The notes beneath the pieces are model-generated. The model made no database searches. It had not been told where the DNA came from and was given only the letters and a program-made list of their open reading frames with translations. Of a stretch of DNA of 64,000 nucleotides, positions 52,298-64,000 are shown piece by piece. A program made the position numbers and the translations under genes. The stretch covers positions 62,001 through 126,000 of the forward strand of contig VZRR01011338.1 in NCBI GenBank assembly GCA_013398015.1, written 5' to 3'. How positions within the stretch are numbered: the first letter of the stretch is position 1; each line of letters begins with the position of its first letter. Source of the stretch: Oreocharis arfaki (lineage: Eukaryota; Chordata; Aves; Passeriformes; Paramythiidae).

Positions 52298-55200
52298 TGA
52301 AAAGGTGGTGGGTTGTTAATAAGCAGCACCTATGAGGAAGATAGAGTGAGTGCCAAAGCTTGGCACAATATATAGCATAGAACACAGCTCATTTCCCTGT
52401 TTTCTTGGTCTGCTTTCTCACAAACAAATTCTAGAAACTTACGCTAAAGCAACCACCTCCAGCTCCAGGAGGACCTCTGCACAAGAGCTCATTACTCAGT
52501 AGGTGAGAAAAATGGGGAAAAAACACAACCACAAAACACACTCAGAAATAAAATGCTACTTCTAAGAAGAGCTATGCCATTTTTAGAAATTAAAAATAAG
52601 TAGGACAAATCAAATAGTTCTGCCTATTTTATAGGGGATTTTTTAAAATTTATCTTAGAGCACTCTAACACAGATGACTAAATATATGCCAGAACAATGG
52701 CTTTTAAGAGAGAAAAGCTAATTCATTTAATTTCTTACAGTGCAAAATAGAAAGCTTTCTAGCAGTTTATTATCAAGAGCTTTGCTTTTATTGCTTCTTT
52801 GCTGAGCTGTTTTAACAATCTATCTCACAATCTTTAAGGAGTTTAGTTCAAAAACTCACATAAAATTGTCCAATTAATGTAACATCTGATTTTAGAACAC
52901 AACATAATGTCATTAACTCTTCACTTCCTCTTTTTATTCTATCTTTTTCTAAAGCAATGCATACATACAAACAGTTCTGTGTGTTGTTACCTAACCACCA
53001 TATTTAAAATCTTTCATCATAGTGTCCATATTAGCACATTGTAATTACTTTGGAAATACCACCAGTTTGACAACAGAAGATACTGTATTGTATTCCTAAT
53101 ACACACATATACATAAAAGCAATTTCATTGGCCAGAACAATGTTTTTAAAATGTAAATTCTTTCTCAACACAGAGAGGGAACATGATGAAAAGGACATGG
53201 AAGAGAGAATCTGGACCAGGGAATCCAGATTTACCTCTAAACCATAAGTACATATATATAGAAATCAGTAGAGTCTAGTGGACAAATAAGACTGTTAAGT
53301 AGTATTTCCTTTTAAAGGCTACTGTAAAACACAAACCTGTGTCCTTTAAAAAACACATAATCTCTTGAATATTTAAAAGAAGATTTAAGACATTCTCTGT
53401 CCTTTTCTTTAAAGTTTTGGTGCAGAAATACATATACACACAATTCTCTTTTCAAATACTGCTGAGAAATGCCATACAAAGAAATTTTAAAAGGTTAAAT
53501 AGAATAGACTAAATCCAAGGTACTGTACCTAAGTTTGTTCTAAGGAGAGTAGATACACTGTGTCTTTGGCATTTAGTTCGGTTCAAGGATGGCAAACCTC
53601 TTGTTTATGATGAAAAGAATTAGGCTGATTTGTCCAGCACAAATAAAAACTGCAAGTTCAGCAAAGTTCTTCTTCAGCAAAGAGGAAGGAACATGAGAAA
53701 TGAAGAAAGCACCCCAGCCACACATAAAGGAGTGTGCACTCAGATCCCTGTCATTGTCTTGCGCACAGGCAGCATTCGCAGTTGCAGCCATGTTCAACAG
53801 CAAACTCCACCCAGTCTGTGTATCAATGACACAAGGCAGCAGATAACTGTGAAGAACTAATGAGTCTGGTATCCACCAAAATTGATTTCTTCGAGTATAA
53901 CGAGATGGGCTTCAAAAGCACAGTCTGGCACTTAGACCCCAGTATTTAAGTCTGCTGGCATCTACTGATCCTCTAGGAGAATCGTAATAGTCAAGGCATT
54001 GACTCATTTCCGTGGCTCGCACATGTCCTAGGACATCCAAGGCATCCATATGATGCGTGGCAGATGTGGCACAGATTCTGCAGGAGATGCACCTCTTTCT
54101 GAGGCCTCATTTGGTTATCCCAGGGCACCTCCAGTGTATTATACGCTTGTGTGTGCAGGCAACTTGAAAGTTTGTAGACAGTAGAACCAGTAAAGCTAAA
54201 GAGCTACTTAGGACACAAGCCAGGGGAGCCCAGTTCCGCTGTGTGACACCATAGCTTTCTAGGTCTGCAGCTGAAGGCTGTGTGGGTTTCCCTACTACAT
54301 CTCCAAAAATTCTAAAACTATGGTTAGGCATCCCAAATGAGAATTATATCTATATTAGGCTGTGAACAATCACTTTCTAGACTTTTCTAGCTATACTAAG
54401 GCAATTTCTATTGACTGTAGAGGAAGCCATTTACAACTACCATGCGTGCAGACATTTTCTCCTAGACAGCAAATTTTTGATTCTGAGTTGAATCCCATTT
54501 TCAAAAACTGGCAAGCAATCAAACTGTTTCATTGTCAGCAACTCACTATTGTTAATACCTGAGAAAACAGAGATGATTAAAATATCATCCAGAAAGAGAA
54601 AACAAATTTTAGTGTAAGGTATGAAGATGGAACCAATGTATCCCAGGATTTCGGATTAGATATGAATGTGAGGCTGAGTTACATAGCTGAGTAGAACATT
54701 TCCTCATACCCAGGCAAAACATTAATATTCCCTTCTCTCCTCTGTTACAGAGGATTTGAACGTATATTTTTTACTACTGGAACACAGACCTAAGAATCAA
54801 GCTATCACATGTGCTGTTCTTCCTTCCTCCCATGGTCACTGGTCTTTGTAGGGATGTGTTAAATGTTTATGCATCCTAAAAGTAAGAGAAGGATTACATT
54901 TAACAGTGCCTGGGGCACTCAGCAAATGGAAGACTTCTGCTCCAGTTCCTGAGCTGTATCAAGTGAAAAACAACTTTGAACTAAACTCAGAAGGCAGAGA
55001 GCAGCCAATTCTGTTTTGTTTCAATTTTTTTCAATGTATGTCAAATGCATAGAGAACACAAATCAGTACGATTGAAACTGCAGACAAGGAATTATAAGAT
55101 GTATTCATCCTTACTTTGACTTGCTGGTTTTTTCAAATGCATTTGGTCTAACTCAGTTACCATGAAAAAGTAGTGAAAGTAAATTAGAAGAAAACTCAAA

Positions 55201-58014
55201 TAGAATTCTCTACTGCCTGCTGAAAGCCGGGAGCTGTATAAGCCAGTGACATCTCCCATACAAAGGCTCAATTCACGGAAGTATAAATTGTATTTTTAAA
55301 AGTTACTTTTAAGCCAGCAGGAAGGTAGTTTCATCAGTCTGGGGTTTTCTGAGAAAGCAGTGGAAGCATCCACTTTCCAGGATAACCACAAGATTTATTC
55401 ATGGTTAATCTGGCAACTGTGTTTCTTTTATAGATAAGATCCTACTCAAGTTAGTGGGAATGTTTATCTGCGTGACATATCAATACAGTACCTAAAGGTA
55501 GAGGCTTCTTCTCGGGTACAGATACAGAGCAGCAAAGCCATAGTAACTAATTCGTAAAGCAAGTGAAGAGACGTGGCTTTTGTGTGCAAGACCAGTATCT
55601 TAATTTAAGACTTCACACACTAAATTATATGTTCTCCACAAACATGGGATGTTCTCAGACAGGTGAGAGCCTTTCACCAGAAAACCACCCCTACCATTTC
55701 TATATACAGCACATGCCGAGGGAGTATACCTGTCCTTCAGAAGGAAATACTGAAACATACTGCACAGCTGCTGAAAAACTTTAGAAGCAGCTATTGGAAA
55801 GCACTGCAAAAGAGATGTTTTCAGCATCACCAAAAACACACTTAGTTCTCATCTCTTTGTTCTACTGGCTGAACTTTGAGTATTCAGCACAGATGTGTAA
55901 TTTGCAGGTAAAGTTGTAGATCAAGTGCCTAGTAGAAATCCCAGGAACAGGTTTAAAATCAATATCTCCTGAAGTTAGAGTAATATTGACAAAGATGCAC
56001 TCTACTATATTTGTAATAAACATTTCAGCCACTTGCTTTGTCAGATACTGAAAAGAAATGAAAAAGCAAATACTGTGCAACTTGCAGACTACTTGACAGC
56101 AGATAGGAATTTTATATTTTTTGGTTGAATGATGGGTGGATCTTTAGAAATATTATGACTTGTCATGGTTCCCAAAAAGGAATAAGGAACATTTGCTAAA
56201 ATCCAGGGTTCTATGCTAAAAATCCCTGGGCTCTCTCACAGTGTCCCATTAAGAGTTAGGTGTAATTTTCCTGGACACCATTGTGTTGTTCTTGGACTTC
56301 ATTAGTTCCTGATGAACATTTATATGTTGGTGTAAGAGAAGACGCCAAGAGTCACTGCATAGCATTTTGTAGATTAAATTGCTCATTACCCTGACTTGCT
56401 GATGAAGGTTTGCAGCACTGTTTGTAAGGGCTTTGTTCCCAGTTTTACCCTACTACAATACGAGTAATTTCTCTAATTAGAATCCTGTTTTTTAATTGAA
56501 CGTAATTGTGATGAGGGTTGCTTGCCATGATCCACAGAGTTGTGCAAAGTTTAGAATACTGATTACACTTTTGGCTTTTCCCCACAGAGTCCAGATGAAG
56601 TAGGGGTTTTTTACTGTGGAAAAGGAAGAAAAATAAAGAAATCCAGCCTTTGAAACATGAAAGAAACATTCAACAGTTCAAGGTCAAGGGCAAAAGTGGA
56701 AAGCCAGTGAAGGTTCTGCTTTTTCTGCCTGTGGGCCCCTGTTCTGAAATTACTGCTTTGCATTTGCCTTCTCCTTTTGCTGTCTTCCCCACGATGCTTT
56801 GGTTGAAAGCAGGAAGCAGAGCAGTGGGTGGAAGCTCACATATACACACAGAAAAAAAGTTAGAACATTTTCCATGGTCAGAGGGGGTTGGGGTTTTCAC
56901 AGAGGACAGAAAAATGTTTAATCTAAAATGTGGTGGATCCAAAACTGGTCGTGCCCACCTCTAGGTGTAACCAAAACAGAGCAGGCACATTAAGTTCAGT
57001 TCCACTGAAAACACAGACCAAGCACAAAACGGAAAAGGTCAACACAGGATGATGAGGGCTTCAAGTGATGCAGAGAGAAAATTCCCCAGGAAAGTATTAA
57101 TGTGAACATAAGACAGCTGTGTTATTTAATGATGGGAGGCAGGTTCTCTGTGGCTCAACCTTTTAAGTTTTCTTGTAACATCCAAGTGTTCCACTTGGGC
57201 AATATTCACAGTTTGCAGAATCACTCATAAGTCTGCAGATTTTCGGTGAAAAGCCATTAAAGCAATGTGGTTCTCACTTTGCAATAAGCAAGCTTGTTCT
57301 TTGTTTCTTGTTTGCTTGCACTGTACATCTCTGTTGCAGTTTCATGTTCTTTTAATTTTGATAGATTCTGATTAATCATGAAACTTGAGAAATACAGCTG
57401 GAACTGAGATTTAACTCTTTTTGATACCTCAAATCCCCTTGATGCTCAACAGGCATGCAGAAACTTCTACAAATCATCTTCTGAGTAAAAATACTGCCCA
57501 GCAGCCCACAGATACTGTCCAGACTGCTTCCTTCTCTCTCTTCCATCTACAACATTTAGCATGTACAAAGACCAGAAACTAGGTAATCCCCTAACTGGGG
57601 TCGCCTTCTCCGAAAAGAAATTGCTGGCCCTAATGGCATTGCCTTCAGCTGACCTACTATCTTCCTTTACCTGAGCATGAAGAAAAGGCTTAGCTGGAGG
57701 CTGATAACCATGTGAGAACACAGAGAGGTCTCGTAAATTGGGGATGTTGGGCCTTCAACTGCAGTAAATTAACGCACACACTTGGTTCAGTCACGATCTG
57801 TCTGCTCAACAGCTGAGAGCCTGTGGTCCTACAGCTCACTTTGTGGTGTTTAGGCAGACAGAAAGGATATAAACTGTCCTAGTTTAAGCTCAGCTGTGAA
57901 CATGGCACTGTATGTTTCCACACCAGGTGGATATCATGGTAATCATAGCTTGTGTAGAAAAAAAAACACTGTGAGGCTGCAAACCTGCTTTCTTTTACAA
58001 TCTCTTGTTTTCAG
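52298..58014. other. Gene-free unique DNA
   Basis: No recognisable gene or transposon. A minus-strand frame open over 53573-54106 except for one TGA is listed separately. Other frames are at most about 104 codons (56650-56964, plus) and unrecognised. Confidence 0.55.
53573..54106 (-). pseudogene. Minus-strand open stretch with one in-frame TGA (unrecognised)
   Basis: Reading the minus strand from 54106 to the TAA at 53575-53573 gives about 176 sense codons interrupted once, by TGA at 53914-53912. The first ATG in frame is at 54049-54047 (MDALDVLGHVRATEMSQCLD). The part after the stop contains a hydrophobic helix (NFAELAVFICAGQISLILFI) near the C-terminus. I recognise no family. It could be a decayed coding copy, part of an old repeat, or chance. 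The type is provisional. Confidence 0.12.
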
Positions 58015-58083
58015 ATGCTTGTTTCTATAACAAACAGCTGCACATGAGGCTGAGTTTTTCCAGACAAAGTCATTGTTCTAAAG
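58015..58083 (+). other. Candidate 69-nt cassette exon, phase 1-1 (unrecognised)
   Basis: This is the best splice pair seen in the window. A long pyrimidine tract ending 'tctcttgttttcag' precedes it, and AAAG|GTAAGC follows. The length is a multiple of three and only one frame is open, entering and leaving in phase 1. It encodes 22 whole residues starting ACFYNKQLHM and ending SRQSHCSK, with two cysteines. Symmetric 1-1 exons are common in extracellular modules, but I cannot name a domain or gene. A chance pseudo-exon remains possible. Confidence 0.22.
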
Positions 58084-58423
58084 GTAAGCAATTATTTTCG
58101 AAAGTATTTTCAAAATGCACAAAAGCATTGCAGAACTATAATCTGAGAGGTGAGAGGAGTTGCAAACACTTCTTTCTCATAATAAAAAATTATCTGCTCT
58201 CCCATTGACCTATTCTATATCTGAGCTGACTGATCTTTGGCACTCAGCATGTTTAGTTTATACATCCTCAAGCTCCTAAAACGTACCACAGGAAGGCTAA
58301 GGTACACTTTGAAAAGAAATATTTATACGCTGTGTACAGGCAACAGCAAGATCATAGACAGCAAGAGAAGAGCTCTGATAAAGCAGCAGGCAGGGTGTTC
58401 TGATAAGAATGCTTCAGCTGTAG
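58084..58423. other. Unique DNA between candidate exon and LTR
   Basis: About 340 bases with nothing recognisable. Plus-strand frames here run into the LTR and are not genes. Confidence 0.6.
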
Positions 58424-58900
58424 TGTATTGGGCTGGCTGGGATGGAGTTAACTTTCCCCTCAGCAGCCCTCAAAATGCTGTGCTCTGTGTTGGTGCTACA
58501 AAGGGGTTGATAACACAGTGGCACAGCACCAAGGCTGTCTCCCCAACACTCCCCTCTCACCAGTAGGCATGGGGCGGTCAAGACCTCGGGAGGAGACACA
58601 GCCAGGAAGGCGACCCAAGCTGAGCAAAGGAATATTCCTCATGGCAGCTGCTCAGCAATAAAAGCTATGGGAAAGGTGAGGGGGTGAGGGCATTCATTAT
58701 TACTACACGTACTGAAGTCCTGCTTCCCAAAAAATGGGAAGTAGAGAATAAATCTTTTCCATTGCTTCCATTTGTGACCTTATCCTTTGGTTTATTAAAT
58801 TTCCTTTTTGTGGGAAATTACCTCAAGTATTTCCATCTTATTTTCTCACCCCACCTATACTGCTGAGGAGGAAAGAGATAGAGTGGCTTTGTGGGCACCT
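58424..58900 (+). mobile_element. Solo LTR of an avian endogenous retrovirus, 3' end decayed
   Basis: The start 'tgtattgggctggctgggat' followed by 'ggagttaactttc', the internal 'gaggagacacagccaggaag' block, and the later 'ttattaaat ... ttttctcaccccacc' and 'gtggctttgtgggcacct' blocks match the LTR pattern common in birds. A TATA-like AATAAAAG lies at 58657-58664 and an ATTAAA signal at 58794-58799. The expected '...ccaca' terminus is degraded, so the right edge is approximate. No gag, pol or env sequence follows, so this is a solo LTR left by recombination between two LTRs. Confidence 0.8.
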
Positions 58901-61900
58901 AATTATCTATAATACCACTCCAGTCTCTCCCTGCTCCTATTTTATTTCTTTCTCAAGGAGACATCACCTAGGGGAAGAGTACTCTGATTAGTAAGTTCTC
59001 CCAGCTTCAGAGATGCAGAGATTGTATTTCCAGCTGAAAGCCTGAGTTACTAGGGAGGCTGGAATTGAAACGTGTTTCAGCCTGTAAATCACATGACTAT
59101 GTGCCACAGGCCAAGCTGTGTTTTGATTTGGTGCAGCTTAAAGAGATTCCTATCAGAGTGCCCCACATAAACATCCAAAGAAAGATCACATTTCTAACCC
59201 CACAGCAAGGAGCAGATGTTATTTTCCATGATTCACGTATGGGTTTAAAAAGTCAACACAAGTGTTACAAAATGTTCAGTTCTATTCAAAAATACCTACT
59301 AGCTATACATTAAGCAACCCTCCAAATACATGATAACTTCTGGGAATGTCAACCAAAGAGTGCACAGACTGGTTGGTAAATTGCCTTTGAGTCAAAAATA
59401 GCGAGTGTGAGTTCAAGTTGAGCAAGGTCACTACAGCAGTTCAGAGCTTGCGGTCGGCAGCAGCCCGCTGGATGTTGCTGAGTCCGCAATTTCGTGGCAA
59501 TACGAATATCAACAGACTGCCCAAGCAGCACAGAGCCCGTTTTTTGTAGCTAAGCACTGCAGGATATAGTCAAGACTGATTTATTAGAAACTTCATCAGC
59601 AGTGGAGTTAGGATTTCCCCATTACAGACCTTTGAAGTGCAAATGTGAAGAAAATTACACCACATTGCAAAACTAATATGTTTTATCCAAAGCTTTGCAT
59701 ATGATTTTGATTTTTAAATGCACAAGTCTGAACACATTCTTTGGAATGTTTGTTTGGTTTTTTTCCAGCTGGAGATACACTCAGATCTAAGTACATCAAA
59801 AGATAAAGTAGCTTCACTAAAATTTCTCCAGGGAAAAGACATAGCAATCCCAACTATTGAAAGAAACTGGCAATTTACATGAGATGAGGTGTATTTGGCA
59901 GCAGCAAAGTACATTTCTGACCCTCTGTCATATCTCTATATCTCACAGTCATTGCTGAACTTTATTATCACAACAATCTTATGAAAAATGGCCTTACTGT
60001 TCTAACACAGTGTGTATTTTATGTGTACAAGAACTGATAAAAAAGATCTCAAAATGAGTTTTGGGGGTGGTGAAGGAAATCAGCATCTTCCTTGGGTTAA
60101 TTCCATGAACAGAAAAGAATCTGCTCAATTACTTGTTGGGAACTATTCACCCAGCTGTAGCTAGATAGCTAAATACTAATAATCTTATATCTAGTCAGGA
60201 ATCACCACAGGATCATCTCTTTACCATCTCCACCCTTCTCTTTCTTGAGCCTCTGAAATATCCAGAAGATTTTTTTTAACAAGATATAGAGTCAAAATGT
60301 TCTTCTTCTGTAATCTAGCTATAGCTATCTATAGAATTATTTCAAATGAAACAATACTGTTGGTATATGTCATTTCTATTACAATTTTTTTAAGTTTCTG
60401 TAGGATCCTATTATGATTCCACTGTATTTTTATATTTCCACAGAAGCTCAAATACCAAACACTGACATTTCCGTAAAATGTACATTCCTGACACTCATTA
60501 CCACAACATCATTGCCTCATCCAAGAGACAGTCAAGTGACTAATGTCTTTCTTTTCAGTTCCTCACTCCACTGCTGCCTGTCACAGATTTCTTTGCCACC
60601 TAAGCTTGTTTTATTAGGTTCTCAAATTAACAGGTACCCTGATAAGTGTTTTCTGCAAGTGAAAATCTGAGTGCAGTATGCCTTCCAACATGCTCTTAAA
60701 CATGAACTTTTGAAGGCTTGAGGGGTGGCAGGGAAAGGAAGAAAGTCAGGCAGGAGACAAGAGAGAGTCTCTGCATGCTGGTGATAGAGCTGGTGGGGCT
60801 GTCAGTCCTGCTCATGGGACCTACATGCACAGCAGCAGTGTATGATTGTCTACTCAGCTTGTGTGATTTAACTTACTAAGTAAAACTGCCAGACAAGATT
60901 TGCTGGGGGAGGTTTCTGCCAGCATTTAGAGGATAGCTCTGCCCTCACTGAACCACAAATGGTACCATCCAAGGACAATGCTGAGGAAATATGATACACA
61001 GGAAGTAAAAACCAGAATGCTTCAAGTATGTTAATTTGAGGCCGAGACAAGTTTCAGGAGTATGAATTGACACTCAGCTAAGAAGCGAACAGGAAGCAAA
61101 AAGAAAGCAGTGGTTAAAACAAAAATGTCAATCTAAAATTGCTATTAGTGGATTTTTTTTAAGGTGTTGGGGTTGTTGGTTTTTTTCCTTTTTAAAAGCT
61201 AAACATGAAAGTTCTTCTTCAAACAGCCAGCCATCTGGCCCTTCCTAGATTTTAATGCAGCTCCTGAAATCTGATCTGAATTAATATAGGCAGTAGTGTT
61301 CTTTGAAGTTAGCAAGCACATAAACACAAAAGCTTTATCAGTAGGCCCATTCATACAGCAGTAAGTGATTGTAGAGTAAATTTATCCAGCCACAGCCTGT
61401 CCCAGCACAAAAAACATTCCCAACAAAGCATCTAATTTCGAGGATGGGATCCCACACAGTCTCCAGTTACACATGTGATGTGTGGGGCACTAAATAGGAA
61501 CAAGAGTGGGATTGACCCTGTGACCTCTAGGACAAGCTGCAGGGTTGTTACGCAGGCATCTGTGGCCTCAGCAGCTCCATGATTATGTAGCAACAACAGT
61601 GTGCTGGAGCTTTAAAAAGACCTGAAAACAAAGTTCTTGTGTTGTTCAACAGCTACGCAGTGTCAAAGAGCCTGTCAGGGTCTCCACAGGATGGCACAGA
61701 ACGAACTGATCTGTGGTCTTTAATTTTATCCCTCTGCCCAGCACAGCATAGCAACAGACACTTCTAGCCCTGTCTTGTGAGAGACATCCTACCCACAACT
61801 TCCTTCCTACGGTCCAGATTAGCAACAATTTCTGTCGACATGGCTCAAAATGTGTGTTTAATAATATAGAGTAATACTGAGGAATACAGAACAATATAGA

Positions 61901-62966
61901 TTGATATGAAGTGTCTGATTAATCTCTGCAGTATCCTACATCACCAGAAAAACCTGAAGATTTCCCCAAAGTCAGCAGTAAGACCTTCCTCAGCTCCACT
62001 TTCCTGATCTTCCTGTTCCCATTTAGCCTGTCAGGATTGTCAGCTGCCAGAGACACTCTCAGATGAAGTCATTAGTCCAACATCCTTATTTCCATCACCA
62101 TCTCTATTCTTCCAGCTATACCTCCACCTCTGGAGATGTCGTGATGTAAAGATCAGTCACAACTTCATTAAACCACAAAGCTGATTAGATACCCCATCTG
62201 AGACCAACATTTTCTGTCATGAGCAGGCAGGGCCCAGTTTACGTGAAACCATGGCAGCCTCAGGATCACATTTTGGACTTTCATACAACTTTTTCTGTAT
62301 AATTGAATTTTCCCAACAATTACAATGTAAGTTTCTAGCATGGCAGGCATTCTTACCTCTAGCTTTGTCCTAAAAAATTGTCAGCAGGTAATAGTTCATG
62401 ATTTATTACTGCAGTTCTGCAGTTCTGCTGTTCACATCACAGTCTAATTCAGGAATCTTCTTCTATGAGGCACCTTATTATTTTGATAATATTTTTCAAC
62501 TGCTTGATGGTTGGAATAGCTACTAGTAGTTACACATCTAAAGCTGTATTTCCTTCCAAATTGCCCAAACTCAATCTCACATCAGACACGATTTTTTCCT
62601 GAAAATTCTGTCTAGCTACTTAAATTTGAATATGCATGGTAATGTCTCCTCTTAATAGTATCTCGGGAAACTGGTAACAGTTTCAGAACAACCCCAATAT
62701 TCATTTTATCTCTAGCTAACAGACAAATTTGTAAGATTTTTATTTCAATATATCGATGTTCATCTGCCGAAAAAAAGGCTCCTCCGAATTGTTTGAACTA
62801 TGTTTCTGTCATAGAAAGCATATAAATAGCTTCCAGGCTCTCACTGTAATTTTGAAACCAATATAAAATATCCCCAACCCTGCACATGGCTTTTTCCTAC
62901 TATTATATTATTTTCAGATGACACATTAGCATATTTTTCTGTCTCATATTTTCTTCTGTGCAAGGT
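58901..62966. other. Unique DNA between two solo LTRs
   Basis: About 4 kb with no retroviral coding sequence and no recognised gene. An open segment after a good acceptor at 59768 is listed separately. Another good acceptor at 60443 precedes an open S/T/L-rich stretch to a weak donor at 60633 and is not convincing. Confidence 0.6.
59769..59882 (+). other. Candidate terminal-exon-like open segment (unrecognised)
   Basis: The segment follows a strong acceptor ('gtttggtttttttccag'). It reads 37 codons, beginning LEIHSDLSTSKDKVASLKFL and ending TIERNWQFT before TGA. The composition is hydrophilic and protein-like, but it is short, no family is recognised, and no poly-A signal lies close behind. 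Chance is likely. Confidence 0.1.
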
Positions 62967-63397
62967 TGTCCCAGTTCCAGCCAGGACAGGGGTAGACAGT
63001 AAACAGGAAGGGACATGGATAGCACCTGGATATTATTTGATATCACATCTTTTCTGGGAAAGAGGAAAGGTTGTCTTCCAAATTGGAGTAGAGTGGTGGA
63101 GGGAGTGGTTGGGGGTTTTTTTGTGTCATGGGAGTTCCCTGTGAATAGTTTGCATCTTTCTTGTACCCTCTGTCATTAGCATTCTTGTTCTTACCTTTCA
63201 TTTTCTCATCCTATTGCTGTTTCCAGTAAGTTGCTTTTATCTCAACCCACGATCTTTACCTTTTCTGCCTCCAGTTCTCCCCTCCACTCCACCCCAAGGC
63301 AAAGTGGAGAGGGCAGGGGGAGCAAACAAGCAGCACATGGTTTGGAGAGTCTCAGTGGGAGCACTAAATTGGGGAGTACCATTCCTAAGCCATGACA
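62967..63397 (+). mobile_element. Solo LTR of an avian endogenous retrovirus
   Basis: Begins 'tgtcccagttccagccagga' and ends '...attcctaagccatgaca', giving the TG...CA termini of an LTR. The U5-like part is well preserved: 'tttatctcaacccacgatct', 'ttttctgcctccagttctcc', 'gggagcactaaattggggag'. The 5' half is more diverged. Orientation is plus. It belongs to a different LTR subfamily from the one at 58.4 kb. I see no exact target-site duplication (left flank 'caaggt', right flank 'aagacg') and no internal retroviral genes. Confidence 0.85.
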
Positions 63398-64000
63398 AAG
63401 ACGAGCAAAATGAAAGTCATTACTAAGATTAACATGCAAATGATCAAATTATTTGGAAATACGCTGATCTGGGTAGTTTTTTCCAGAAGAACTTTGTTTA
63501 GGTGATATTAATATAATCATTTTTCTGAGACTTGAAGGGGAATTTATAAACTTGACATAGTGTCCCAAATATTTACAAACAAGCAGCTGTTTCCGTCTAC
63601 CTGTTCCCCCATTATCTCTCCTTTGATCATACACACAGAAATTTCAGACACTGGTGAAGTACGCACCACATGGATAAATGCTTCTCTAAGCCTTTATGCT
63701 GTCACAAATACTTACCTGTACAAAGAACTGATTGGAGCTTATGGAGCCTGGTGATCCTGCTCTCAACTCTCCGTTTTTTCCATTAGCTGGTACAGTTACA
63801 ATATCGGAGTGTCCCTACGCTTCTTTGCAAATTTGCTTCTTTGCAAAAGCCAACCTTCACACCTACTCCTCGCAAGACCTTGACCTTGCTACTGATCATC
63901 ATTAAATAAACTGTTTCGTTTGGAAGCAGTGATGGCAAGTATTACAGTTACCTTCTTGTCCCCTCAAGGATGAGTGAGAGCGGTTTGAGCGAGAGCAAGA
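63398..64000. other. Unique DNA to window end
   Basis: About 600 bases with nothing recognisable. Short frames of about 60 codons occur on both strands without motifs. Confidence 0.6.

Noticed and set aside
58424..63397. One provirus bounded by the two LTRs
   Set aside because: The LTRs belong to visibly different subfamilies and the 4 kb between them shows no gag, pol or env motifs.

Overview
The window is nuclear DNA from a vertebrate, almost certainly a bird. The evidence is four CR1 non-LTR retrotransposon fragments, which share the avian CR1 3' end (a 'ccttccaacccaaac' block followed by 'attctrtg' octamers), and two solo LTRs of a type common in avian endogenous retroviruses (internal 'ctcaacccac' U5 block). 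The DNA is AT-rich by eye, stops are dense in all frames, and most open frames are under about 140 codons. I see no bacterial gene organisation, no CpG island and no clear protein-coding gene. A 53-base N run shows that this is a draft assembly. The species cannot be named from this sequence.

Layout. Bases 1 to about 27,500 are unique, gene-poor intergenic or intronic DNA with short low-complexity tracts, a short hairpin near 16.35 kb and an A/purine tract near 20.35 kb. A short CR1 tail lies at 27.5 kb and a roughly 1 kb CR1 3' fragment with a decayed reverse transcriptase C-terminus at 33.7-34.7 kb. A TAA microsatellite is at 36.3 kb and a perfect 33-bp inverted repeat at 38.1 kb. The assembly gap, with a G-run beside it, is at 43.06-43.14 kb. 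Two CR1 copies in opposite orientations lie at 50.9-51.2 kb and 51.8-52.3 kb. Solo LTRs, both on the plus strand, lie at 58.4-58.9 kb and 63.0-63.4 kb.

No genes can be shown to work together here. The likeliest reading is a gene desert or part of a very large intron. I list a few splice-site-bounded open segments as low-confidence exon candidates. The best is a 69-nt phase 1-1 segment at 58,015-58,083 on the plus strand. The feature most worth a second look is the 33-bp perfect inverted repeat at 38,121-38,239, which could be a recent template-switch event, a long-hairpin RNA source or an assembly artefact.
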